Below, one piece after another: positions 54,925-64,000 of a stretch of 64,000 bases of DNA (positions are counted from its first letter, which is position 1; every line of letters starts with the position of its first letter). Under the pieces are notes generated by a model. That model saw nothing but the letters and a program-made list of their open reading frames with translations. It did no database searches and was not told where the DNA came from. The stretch comes from Myoxocephalus aenaeus (Eukaryota > Chordata > Actinopteri > Perciformes > Cottidae), in contig JBAMJR010000089.1 in NCBI GenBank assembly GCA_038501785.1, forward strand, positions 1,980,001 to 2,044,000. Direction: 5' to 3'. The translations under genes and the position numbers were made by a program.

Positions 54925-55225
54925 TAATTTTGATATGTGTTGTATAAATATGATTTTGTATTAACAACCACACAAGATATGTTTTCAGATTAAACCTGAG
55001 ACTAATGGTCAACAATCGAGCGTTAAGTATTGCAACTACACATAAAATAAGGATTTTCCACAACACGTGGTATTTGCTGGCAGATCCAAGAGACAATCAG
55101 CTCTCTGATGTGGCCAGGCGTTTCCCATCATGCACTGGGCCACGCAGACGGTGGAGAGCTACTGCGGCGCCTGACTCTGAAATCGACGGCCACCTTGCTC
55201 TCGTGGGATTATCGTTGACCACGTC
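54925..55225 (+). repeat. dispersed repeat, copy B
   Basis: Aligns with the reverse complement of 31939-32252. A nearby block, TCATCTCGAACGAGCC (55255-55270), also has a counterpart (TCATCTCCAACGAGCC at 32418-32433) near copy A, but on the same strand. This suggests inverted ends of a larger element. No known class assigned. Confidence 0.7.
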
Positions 55226-57134
55226 ACCGGCGATCGATTCTGCGCAGAACTGGCTCATCTCGAACGAGCCTAATGCTTGCTCCTTGCAACAGAGGATCAC
55301 TGTTTATGCGGTAGGGGTTCCCAACTTCTTCATGTGCACGGATCCCTTATCAACCACAAAAATGCTGAATGCCGCCCTGGATTCGATTAGCTGTTCTTTT
55401 GCTAGCTGTTTTTTTCCGGCTAGACTATAGACAGCTAGCAAAAAACACCAGTTTTACCCTCAAACACTAACCAAGCCAAACACTTATGTCTAGCCTTGAC
55501 CTTTTTAAACCATCCCTAACTAATCTTGATTAATCTGTTGCAGAGTAGAATGGCATTGGTTAAAGATCATTTTGGACTTTGGCAATTTTTTCGAACTTTA
55601 CCGAACTGTTTAAAAACAGTATGTGTCATATGTTCAGAGACCGTGATGATTATTAAAAAGAGGCAATGTGAAGCGCCACTACGAGACAGAGCACAGATCT
55701 TTAGGAATCTGATCAGATTCCTAACACATTAATGATCTGATGTTAACAGAGAGGAGAATATAACTGAAGCAAGTGGTTTCATAATCACAGATATAGTCCC
55801 CGGCCCCACACACAATGTTCTCTTTTTAGAAGATGAGAAGAATATGGATATTGTAGCTTTTTTGATTGGCATGACTTCACACCTGAATTAAATTAATTTA
55901 GTGCTGCAAGGCAATGACATTCAATAAAACATTTAACCCCAGTTGAGCCCCAGCCATTTAAAAAAAAAAAATCCGAATGGTTTGCGTACTCATACTAAAT
56001 ACAGAATATCTGCTCAACCACAAGGGTTATTTGAACAATTTCAAAAGTTATAATATACAGAAAACACGTGTGAGACTAGTTAAGAGGTTCATATAGCAGT
56101 ATATGTGTCACTGGTTTATTGGTTGATGATAATACATAGGAAAGAAAAATTCATTCAAATGATCCATATCATCGCATATTTTTCTACTATAAAATAGCAC
56201 TATATGTTAACAGTATCTCTGCAAAGTTTGAAATAATTGTGTATAAAATGGACTTATATGCTCTTGTAAGGCCAGGCTGTGCAGTTTTTTTTGCTATGTC
56301 ACATCAGTGGCTCTTGTATTGATTCATGGGAGTACGAGGACTTGGAGAGAGAGGAAGCGCTCCTGTTGTCATATTTTTCCAAAGCTTTCTGTTATGTATT
56401 TTATTTCTTTAATCCAGCACATTTACTTTATTTATTAGAATATGCATTATTTATATTTGATCCAGTTCAATTTGAAATCTGACAAGAAATATTGTTGAGA
56501 TATTATTCATTTGATTGTCCTTTATTTTATTTGACAGTCTACAGGCATAGGTTGATACAACTGCTAGGGTACTTCAATATTTATGGCACTATAGATATTA
56601 TTGTGATTTTCCGGACCTTTGCATGAGGAAATTCTAAATGGACCTTGCTGAATTTTAATTGAGGCTTAAATAAAATGATGACAGTGTTAGTTAAATCTCT
56701 CAATTTGATATCAACCCCTTTTGGACACAGTGGATTAGGGATTAATTGGTGCAACTGTACTTGTGAGCACTGGTTCGGCCTTTAGACACGGAAATGTATC
56801 TACTTCAACAGAGCAGGTCTTGCAAGTTCAAAGGTTTTAAGTGCTGGAACAATATTACGTCAAAGCTGGCCTTAAATGCTCTCTAGGTATTACTGAAAAA
56901 TTATAATTTCTGCATTTTTTGTATGCCCTAGAACACTGCTTTAAATTGACAATTTTTATTGACTATTTGTCTAATTGTTAGCATTATTCGTATCGTTGTT
57001 CCACTACTCCACAAAATGTAATATATGTAAAATTAGTAGCAGTACTATGTACGTAGACATAGATTGCTTTTTAGGGTGTGGCTGCTATGGTCGCTGTCAT
57101 ACTGTGTCAGCTGGAGATAAGTGCAAACCTGCAA
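55226..57134. other. intergenic
   Basis: AT-rich, with one 24-bp perfect palindrome at 55701-55724. No cellular gene is seen. Confidence 0.6.
55701..55724. repeat. 24-bp perfect palindrome
   Basis: The half-site is TTAGGAATCTGA followed directly by its complement, with no spacer. Confidence 0.9.
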
Positions 57135-58502
57135 CTCAAAAAACCTGGTCTTGACCCTGACATCCCCAATAACTACCGGCCCATCTCTAACCTCCCCTAC
57201 CTGTCCAAAGTCCTTGAGAGAGCTGTTGCATCACAACTCAAGTCCCACCTCAATCTCAACAATCTCTATGAACCCTTCCAATCCGGCTTCCGTTCAAAAC
57301 ACAGCACAGAAACTGCCCTACTGAAAATCACAAACGACATACTTCTCTCTGCGGACTCTGTTTTCCTCACCATCCTCATCCTTCTTGACCTCAGCGCCGC
57401 CTTCGACACTATCAACCACTCCATCCTCCTCTCACGTCTCCAGCACTCCCTTGGTATAACTGGCACTGCCCTCTCCTGGTTCACCTCATATCTCTCAGAC
57501 CGACATCAATTCATTGCCATAAATAACTGCAAATCCTCCACCTCCCCAGTGGCCCACGGTGTCCCCCAAGGTTCTGTGCTTGGTCCCCTCCTCTTCATCA
57601 TTTACATCCTCCCCCTTGGACAAATCATCCGTCGTCATGGTCTTGATTTCCACTGCTACGCTGACGACACCCAACTCTATTTCTCCTCTAAGACCATCAC
57701 CTCAGTCACCCACTCCACTCTCACCTCCTGTCTCACTGATATAAAATCCTGGATGCAGCAGAATTTTCTTAAACTCAACTGCAATAAATCTGAAATGCTC
57801 ATCATTGGCCCTAACTCCCTCACCCGCTCAGCCCAGACCTTCTCTCTGAACATTGATGGCTCCATCGTCACCCCCTCCACCCAGGTCCGCAACCTCGGCA
57901 TCATTCTCGACCCCACCCTCTCTTTCCTACCCCACGCCAACCACATCACCAAAACTGCCTTCTTTCACCTCAGGAACATTGCTCGCCTCCGGCCCTCCTT
58001 GTCCTCTGCCACCACTGAAATCCTCATCCATGCCCTTATAACATCCAGACTTGATTATTGCAACAGCATCCTCTACGGCTCCCCCAACAAAATTATCAAC
58101 AAACTTCAATATGTTCAGAACTCTGCCGCTCGACTGTTCACCTCCACCCGTCGCTATGACCACATCACCCCGGTCCTATGCAACCTCCACTGGCTCCCGG
58201 TCAAATACAGGATTGACTTTAAAATCTTACTCACCACTTACAAAGCCCTAAACAATCTGGCCCCTCCCTACCTTTCAGACCTCCTCCCCCTTCACGCCCC
58301 TACCCGTTGCCTCAGGTCCGCCAATTTGAACACTCTGAAGACCATCAAGACCAAGCGCCGGACCTGGGGTGACAGGGCCTTTTCAGCTGCTGCACCTCCC
58401 CTCTGGAACGCCCTCCCCATCCACATTCGTCAGGCTCCCACCCCATCGTCATTTAAGCAAGCCCTCAAAACACACCTCTTCAAACTCGCCTTCACCTTCT
58501 AA
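57078..58502 (+). CDS. LINE ORF2 fragment: reverse transcriptase and C-terminal domain
   Basis: 474 codons are open from the ATG at 57078. The first 20 or so are probably not LINE-derived. RT motifs in order: NYRPISNLPYLSKVLE, EPFQSGFRSKHSTETAL, LLDLSAAFDTINHSILLSRL (palm aspartate), GVPQGSVLGPLLFIIYILPL, and CYADDTQLYF with YADD at residues 194-197. The C-terminal part reads LDYCNSILYGSP, LHWLPVKYRIDFKILL and RRTWGDRAFSAAAPPLWNAL. The catalytic aspartates are intact. With no N-terminal endonuclease it cannot retrotranspose by itself, but the lack of stops implies a fairly recent insertion. Confidence 0.88.
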   Translation: MAAMVAVILCQLEISANLQLKKPGLDPDIPNNYRPISNLPYLSKVLERAVASQLKSHLNLNNLYEPFQSGFRSKHSTETALLKITNDILLSADSVFLTILILLDLSAAFDTINHSILLSRLQHSLGITGTALSWFTSYLSDRHQFIAINNCKSSTSPVAHGVPQGSVLGPLLFIIYILPLGQIIRRHGLDFHCYADDTQLYFSSKTITSVTHSTLTSCLTDIKSWMQQNFLKLNCNKSEMLIIGPNSLTRSAQTFSLNIDGSIVTPSTQVRNLGIILDPTLSFLPHANHITKTAFFHLRNIARLRPSLSSATTEILIHALITSRLDYCNSILYGSPNKIINKLQYVQNSAARLFTSTRRYDHITPVLCNLHWLPVKYRIDFKILLTTYKALNNLAPPYLSDLLPLHAPTRCLRSANLNTLKTIKTKRRTWGDRAFSAAAPPLWNALPIHIRQAPTPSSFKQALKTHLFKLAFTF

Positions 58503-58719
58503 CCCCTGCTCCCTACCCTTCACCTACTAACCCCTGCTCACTACCCTCCACTGCAGGACTAATTCCGTTGCAGCTTCTCCAGTTTTTCTTGTTTTATTTT
58601 TTTTTGGGATTGTTTGTTTTGTTTGCTCCATTGTCTTTCTATATTTTTGTTTTGTTTTGTACTGTTTTGTCTCTGTCAAGCGTCTTTGAGCATCTGGAAA
58701 AGCGCTACATAAATTAAAT

Positions 58720-58773
<54 letters not shown>
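57135..58773 (+). mobile_element. L2/CR1-like LINE, 5'-truncated, with open RT frame
   Basis: Homology to LINE ORF2 begins near 57135 (KKPGLDPDIPNNYRPISN), so the endonuclease and the start of the RT are missing. The frame stays open to the TAA at 58500-58502. A 270-bp 3' UTR follows, ending GAAAAGCGCTACATAAATTA and an ATT tail (58721-58773), typical of fish L2-type elements. It is intergenic, right of mettl14. Confidence 0.9.
58721..58773. repeat. (ATT)n LINE tail
   Basis: About 17 trinucleotide units at the 3' end of the LINE. Confidence 0.95.
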
Positions 58774-58778
<5 letters not shown>

Positions 58779-59823
58779 GGTTGTCAGTTGAGGTGTTATA
58801 AGATGTATTTGAATTAATGTATTGCTTGTATAAACAATCAGCTTATTGGACAAATACATACCACTATTTAATACAAGAAAACTAAATTGGTTGTGGATTG
58901 GACATAATACAGTATATATGCCTTATAACTGTTTTATAAAAAATGTAATTATTCAAAAAGTTGGTTATTATCTAGATAGATTAAACACTTTATCAGCAAA
59001 TTTCAAGTCTAAATTCCTTATTTTACAGATTGGCTACACATTTGTGTGCATAGCTACTGTGCTCACAACAGAAAAAATAAGTTGAAATTATTGACGACTC
59101 CTGTTGGTGGATCAAATAGCTTGCATGTTTAAAAGCCCCTGAACCCATTGAGCCCTTCTGTTCACCCAAACTTTTCTCTCCAGAATGTTGGCAAACTGGA
59201 TTCAGTGTCATGACATTCCTGTACTTTTTGAGGTTGCCTAACAATGATCTTGAGTCTGTGTGGTGAGTCATTGCCTGGGCTGTATGCTGTGAGAACAACC
59301 AGTCGTCCACTTTTATTCTGATGGATTGTGTGTTTAGCTAACAGCTAAATAAATTCACAAACAGCTGACTGCATCACAGCTATTCCAGGACTTTTTATTG
59401 GGTATCAATCCGGTCTAGATGGGGGGGTTAGCCAATTGTGGGTCATATTCATTGTTGACCGCGGACGTCTGCACCAGCACTGTGCAATCAAACGTTTCAG
59501 CAGTGATTGTTGCAGACCCCATGTGCTTTGTTCCTCACTCTCTCGCTTTCAGAACAGAAGCTCCTGTGTTTTGTGCTGTCAATTTGAGTGATCTAAGAAA
59601 AGATAACGCAACATGATTGTAATGACTTGTTTGACCACTTTGAAAACTTTAAGAACAACCTGAAACATGATCAACACTAAAACAGACCAACGTTACCTGG
59701 GTTCCCATAGATTTGATGAGCTCAAGCCATGAGAGATTATATCACATTTACAATAATGCATTTCTCCTTTACAGTGAAATATGGAGGTGGTTCAAAATTG
59801 TTAAATGTAATGTTACTTGTAAC
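58774..59823. other. intergenic
   Basis: No gene or recognisable repeat. The open frames are short and unlike known proteins. Confidence 0.6.
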
Positions 59824-59981
59824 CAGTGGTGTATAGTAACGAAGTAGAAATACTTCGTTACTGTACTTAAGTAGTTTTTGGGGATATCTGTACTCTACTT
59901 TACTATTTATATTTCTGTTTACTTTTACTTTTACTTCACTACATTTTGCAAAGAAAAATGATACTTTTACTCCGATACATT

Positions 59982-60056
59982 TCTCCTGAAACCCGAAGGT
60001 TTCAGGAGATTTGATTTTGTAGCGAGTAACGAATTACTCGCTACAAAATCAAATCT
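59982..60056. repeat. two tandem perfect hairpins with CGAA loops
   Basis: Arms TCTCCTGAAACC (59982-59993) and 59998-60009 enclose CGAA. Arms 60007-60029 and 60034-60056, 23 bp each and perfect, also enclose CGAA. The two hairpins overlap by three bases inside the hAT element. Confidence 0.92.
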
Positions 60057-60506
60057 ATCTTTAGAAAGAAAAAGAAAAACATCGGGGACTGTGGTGGAAC
60101 ACAGACTCCACCAAGCAGGTTTTGCGAATCACAATGTTTTGCATTTTCCCTCTACATCCTCTAGTCCATCACTCCCAAACCTTTATGCGTCACGGACCGG
60201 TTACGTGAAGACAATATTTTCACAGACCGGGTCCGACCTCGGAAAGACGGGAGACAACGACACCTGACGTGTGTTCGTTATGTCCAGTCTACTGACTCTA
60301 CTGCTAACTAAACCTTTAGTCCAGTCTACTGCTTAACTTATAACCCGCTGCACAAAGACAGGATGTTGAAATGGAAGCAGGTTTTCATGCTTTTTTGGCG
60401 ATCTCAGGATACTCTGCCTTGGTTTCCAGATCACCGACAGAGTTGTAACAGACTTACGTTTCATTTTTAGAGTAACGTAACATCTTGACATGTGTCATGT
60501 GACATG

Positions 60507-60588
60507 ACCAAGAGACCCACAGATTGGTACCAAGAGACCCACAGATCGGTACCAAGAGACCCACAGACCGGTACCAAGAGACCCACGG
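60507..60588. repeat. 22-bp minisatellite
   Basis: Four copies of ACCAAGAGACCCACAGA(T/C)(T/C)GGT, the last one truncated, inside the hAT element. Confidence 0.9.
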
Positions 60589-61820
60589 CGGGCGGAATGA
60601 GCATACTTATAACCACACTGTTACAAGTCCTTCATAGTGTCATATTGCTTTTTGGAGAATTATGATGATAAGTTCATAGTAGATGCAAAAGTATACTTAG
60701 GTACAATATATTATGTTGAACATAATATATATGGATGATCCCAGCCAACCAAGTTATTGTATCAACACAACTCCTGGTCCTTGGTCATGGTGGCCACAGC
60801 ACTTAAAATAATAAACTTCATAATTCTCAAAATTCTGACCCTTTGCTTTTTTATTAAAAGCATGAACTTGTACTTTTACTTTCAATACTTAAGTACATTT
60901 TATATCAGAAAAATACTTTTGATACTTAAGTACAGAAAATATCAGATACTTTAAGACTTTTACTCAAGTAGTATTTTATTAGGTGACTTTTACTTTTACT
61001 GGAGTAATTTTCCAGTAAGGTATCTTTACTTTTACTCAAGTACGGCTTTTGGGTACTTTATACACCACTGCTTGTAACTTGGTCTTTTTATAACATGCTC
61101 TCTGTTCTTTGGGCACGCTATCATTCCAACCATGTAACAAAGAGGTTAATAAAACTTTATGCTGGGAATCCGTGACATCGCTGACGGCCTTATCATGTGA
61201 AACCACCCGAAGGAGAGCAGTGCAGAGCGACGGTTGTGAGCTAGTATGTGGGGCACGGTCACGTGCACTAAAAGTTGTGTAACAACACCGAGTGGGGGAG
61301 CGACTTCTTTCTCTGTTCTTTCTCTGCTTTATCTTTATAATAAAGGAATATCTTGTATTATCTTGCATAACAGTTGCTTGCTGCTATATTAATGTTCAGA
61401 ATGTTTGAACATGTTTATTATATTTGATAGTTTATTGGATTTTTTAAATCAACCATCCAGTCTGTACATTGTGTACAATAGCTCTTCAAAAGAAAAGCGC
61501 AAAAAAAATTCCTACAGAGTTGTTTGCCATTGGCTGCCAGAGGTTTGATAATGTAGTCAAACCTGCCTGAAACCTGGAACATACCTCATCAAAAAAGGAA
61601 CACCACAACCTACTTTCCTGCTGGAAAGTCCCAATCCTAACATGACATTTTGGTATTCCAGAAGAAATATTGCAAACCTCCTCCTCAAATTAAAACAAGC
61701 TTTTATACAATCTTTGCAATCAAATCATAAAACTAACTTTCTTATACAGCAGTAACTGTAATCACAGTAATCGTGTATTTTCTATTTAAGTGCAGTCGTA
61801 TTTAAAGAACATTGTTCATG

Positions 61821-61848
<28 letters not shown>
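61821..61848. repeat. (TA)n microsatellite
   Basis: About 14 TA units. Confidence 0.9.
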
Positions 61849-61853
<5 letters not shown>

Positions 61854-61979
61854 CTTAATAAATACAAATGAATTAAAAAGACAATTTTAAATGTCTTTTC
61901 AACAGAAAAATGCTCACTGAACAGTGAAGCACAAAACAAAGGATGAAGAGAGGTCCATGTTTTTCCCTATTAGTAGCTG

Positions 61980-62240
61980 AAGTTTGTCCAGTTTGTTGCA
62001 CAGTGTTGGAAGTAAGTATGCTGGAGTTGCGCCCCAGGCAGCCAACTGTGGCGCCATCTTGATGTTAACTTAATAATTATTTTTTAAAGCATTAATGGTA
62101 TCAGTAACAATAATATAAATGTGACTAATAATGATAATAATAGTAGCAGTGGATGTCAGGCAGGACCACGGTCCAGGTATAACCAGAAACCATGGAAACC
62201 TGCAAGGCGAGAAAGCACAAAGACTCCGGGGAAGAAGTTA
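61980..62240 (+). repeat. possible dispersed fish repeat
   Basis: Contains AGTAGCAGTGGATGTCAGGC, GGACCACGGTCCAGGTATAA and GGCGAGAAAGCACAAAGACT followed by CCGGGGAAG, an order I associate with a widespread fish repeat. Recognition is from memory; class unknown. Confidence 0.35.
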
Positions 62241-64000
62241 GTCATGTGATGTTAATCAACAATGTTTCAAAGTATTTTGTTATTGTGGCATGTACTGTTT
62301 ATTTGGACATAGTAGTATGTTACTCAACATGTTATACAACAATACAAATCATCTGTGTGTTGTTTAATGAAACCATGTGTGCTAAACAGGTATACAGCAT
62401 TAGATCTACTGTATGTAGAATATCTCAGTCATCCAGATTCTGAACTGAAACAATCCACTGGGCTTCTGGACTTGCTATTGTCGATGTGGAGAGGTCACAT
62501 CGTGTGCTGGACGAGAATGCCAGCCACATGATTTCAAAAAGGATGAAGCATATACAAGACTCAGTTATGACAGTGTGTCGAAACCATAATTTTGCATCTT
62601 GACAGTGAGCATACCAAAGGGAATATTGTCCAAATTAGTTGTATTTACATGGCTAGTGTTGTGTTGAGTTGGGTATTGTATCTGACTCTTTGTAGATTGT
62701 GTGTTTGTGTCAAGTGGATAGCCCAGTGCAACTGTAGTAATGATAAAATGTGTTTAATAATGGATGTTTTGAAAACACAAATTATCAAACACATTTTTAA
62801 ATAAGGATTTTAAATATGTCAATGTTGGAACTATTACACTATAAAAACACATTATGGGGAAAAAAGTGACATTTAATGGTTTACCCGTTACCTTTTTGTA
62901 ATAGCTGATTATGAGGCTGACTGTACAAAATGAAAGACTTAATACTTCCAGTCTGGCTGCCAATCAATTAAGAACCAACAAACAACCTGTCACAGCTGCA
63001 AATTAATCAGTTCATAAATAGCACACAGATTAAGGATTGGTTTATTTGAAAGAGGTGCCATGTGGGTGGACAGTCTAATCCAAGATGGCATTAACTTTTG
63101 AATTTAAGTAAAGAAAATAAGGAAAAGAATTTGAAAAAAAATAGCTGGAGGACATTGCTTGGATGCAGTAATGGATGAATTAGATGAGTTTAAAAAAGTG
63201 AAGCAGTCTTCCTGAAAGAGCTTTTGGACAGTTGATGGGCTGTGCTGATCTTTTGTGGTGCAGATTAGTTCCACATGTTTACCAAAAGATATTTTTGTCA
63301 TTATAGACAAATCAACCGTGCAGCTCAGCTCTTTACAAGAGGCTGAGACTGTATTGTGACAGTCTATGGACGTTTGAAATAGGCAAGATGCAGTCATTAC
63401 TCAACCTACATTGGTATTTAAATCCCTTGGCATCAAACAAACCACGTCCCCTCTAACTTCATTCTTTTTACATGGACCAGCAGAACAAGTCCTGCAAGAT
63501 TTCTCAGAGGTTTGAAATGTAAGGATGCCTGGTCTCTCTCACAAAGCCCTCACTCACTTCACGTCTTCAAGGTGTCTGGTACCTTCTTAGTGTCAGCTCT
63601 TACCATTCATTGAGCAAGTGTTGCGAATATAACAACATTGCTGCACAGTTGGACTCCAAGATGGTAAGAAAGCAACTATTTATATTGACATGGATATACA
63701 TATAAAATGTCAACCATAAGAAACAGTTAACTTTTAACCTTTAAAAAGTGAGCCATAAATGTAGCTTTATTTTTTCAATGTTACATGCATAAATACATTT
63801 TGGATTTGGTGGTTTTATCTATGACTTTTTGTGACTGTGAATTTGATTGTGTGATCTATAATGAATTAATTTACATTGGGTTAAGAAAGCCATCAAGGGA
63901 ATTATAATTGTAATTCCGAATCTGTGCTTTTCCTTTAATGTGTGTAAAATCTTTAAGTCCCTCATTTTTATTGACTCAGATACACCTTTGATTTCTAATG

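Larger units (their letters stand above)
59824..61070. mobile_element. hAT-type non-autonomous element with perfect 8-bp target duplication
   Basis: The ends CAGTGGTGTATA (left) and TATACACCACTG (right) are inverted repeats. CTTGTAAC flanks both sides exactly (59816-59823 and 61071-61078). Subterminal regions carry many ACTTAAGTA, TACTTTTACT and TACTCAAGTA-like motifs on both sides, probable transposase-binding sites. The interior holds two tandem hairpins (59982-60056) and a 22-bp minisatellite (60507-60588). No transposase frame is present. Length is 1,247 bp. Confidence 0.92.
61079..64000. other. intergenic to window end
   Basis: AT-rich sequence. A TA repeat (61821-61848) and a possible dispersed fish repeat (61980-62240) are the only structures I can name. 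No exon of the expected next gene (sec24d in mammals) was recognised. Confidence 0.55.

Noticed and set aside
57135..58773. Retrovirus or LTR element
   Set aside because: The YADD reverse transcriptase has L2/CR1 LINE-type flanking motifs and an ATT tail, with no protease, RNase H or integrase and no LTRs.
61079..61385. Possible solo LTR (TGT-type start, AATAAA motifs, ends near CATAACAG)
   Set aside because: No matching terminal inverted dinucleotides with a target duplication could be set, and no internal retroviral sequence or second LTR is present.

Overview
This window is vertebrate nuclear DNA, almost certainly from a teleost, probably a spiny-rayed fish. Three lines of evidence support this. 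Three multi-exon vertebrate genes have consensus splice sites and fairly compact introns. CA/GT and TA microsatellites are abundant. The repeats are fish-type: an L2/CR1-like LINE, a deleted Tc1-like element, hAT miniature elements with 8-bp target duplications, and LINE tails. Nothing bacterial, viral or plasmid-like is present.

Gene layout, left to right. (1) The 3' half of ndst3 (+, coding exons 4450-14063) is a Golgi heparan-sulfate N-deacetylase/N-sulfotransferase. Eight exons encode the last 364 residues, covering the end of the deacetylase region and the whole sulfotransferase domain; the upstream exons lie left of the window. (2) prss12 (neurotrypsin; -, coding exons 43903 down to 22804) appears complete. 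Thirteen exons encode about 838 residues: signal peptide, kringle, four SRCR domains and a trypsin-like protease with an intact catalytic triad. (3) mettl14 (+, 45297-53663) is complete. Eleven exons encode 453 residues of the non-catalytic RNA-binding partner of the m6A methyltransferase. The order and orientation ndst3(+), prss12(-), mettl14(+) match human 4q26, which supports the paralogue assignment.

prss12 and mettl14 are head to head with 1.4 kb between start codons. ndst3 and prss12 converge, with about 8.7 kb between stop codons. The three genes have separate roles (heparan sulfate modification, synaptic proteolysis of agrin, mRNA methylation). The only biochemical link I can suggest is that agrin, the known neurotrypsin substrate, is itself a heparan sulfate proteoglycan.

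Introns and flanks hold mobile elements: a 5'-truncated LINE in an ndst3 intron; a 191-bp hAT miniature element and a TIR element in prss12 introns; a composite TIR element with a nested, internally deleted Tc1-like copy in mettl14 intron 7; and, right of mettl14, a cluster of perfect palindromes, a 474-codon LINE reverse transcriptase frame and a 1.25-kb hAT-type element with a perfect 8-bp duplication. From about 53.9 kb to the end I find no cellular gene.

I found no convincing new multi-gene system. The best leads are the palindrome cluster with its adjacent repeat family (54.59-55.23 kb, second copy inverted at 31.94-32.25 kb), an orphan 51-nt exon-like segment at 20.6 kb, the GC-AG first intron of mettl14, and the dinucleotide repeats abutting both splice sites of the protease histidine exon.
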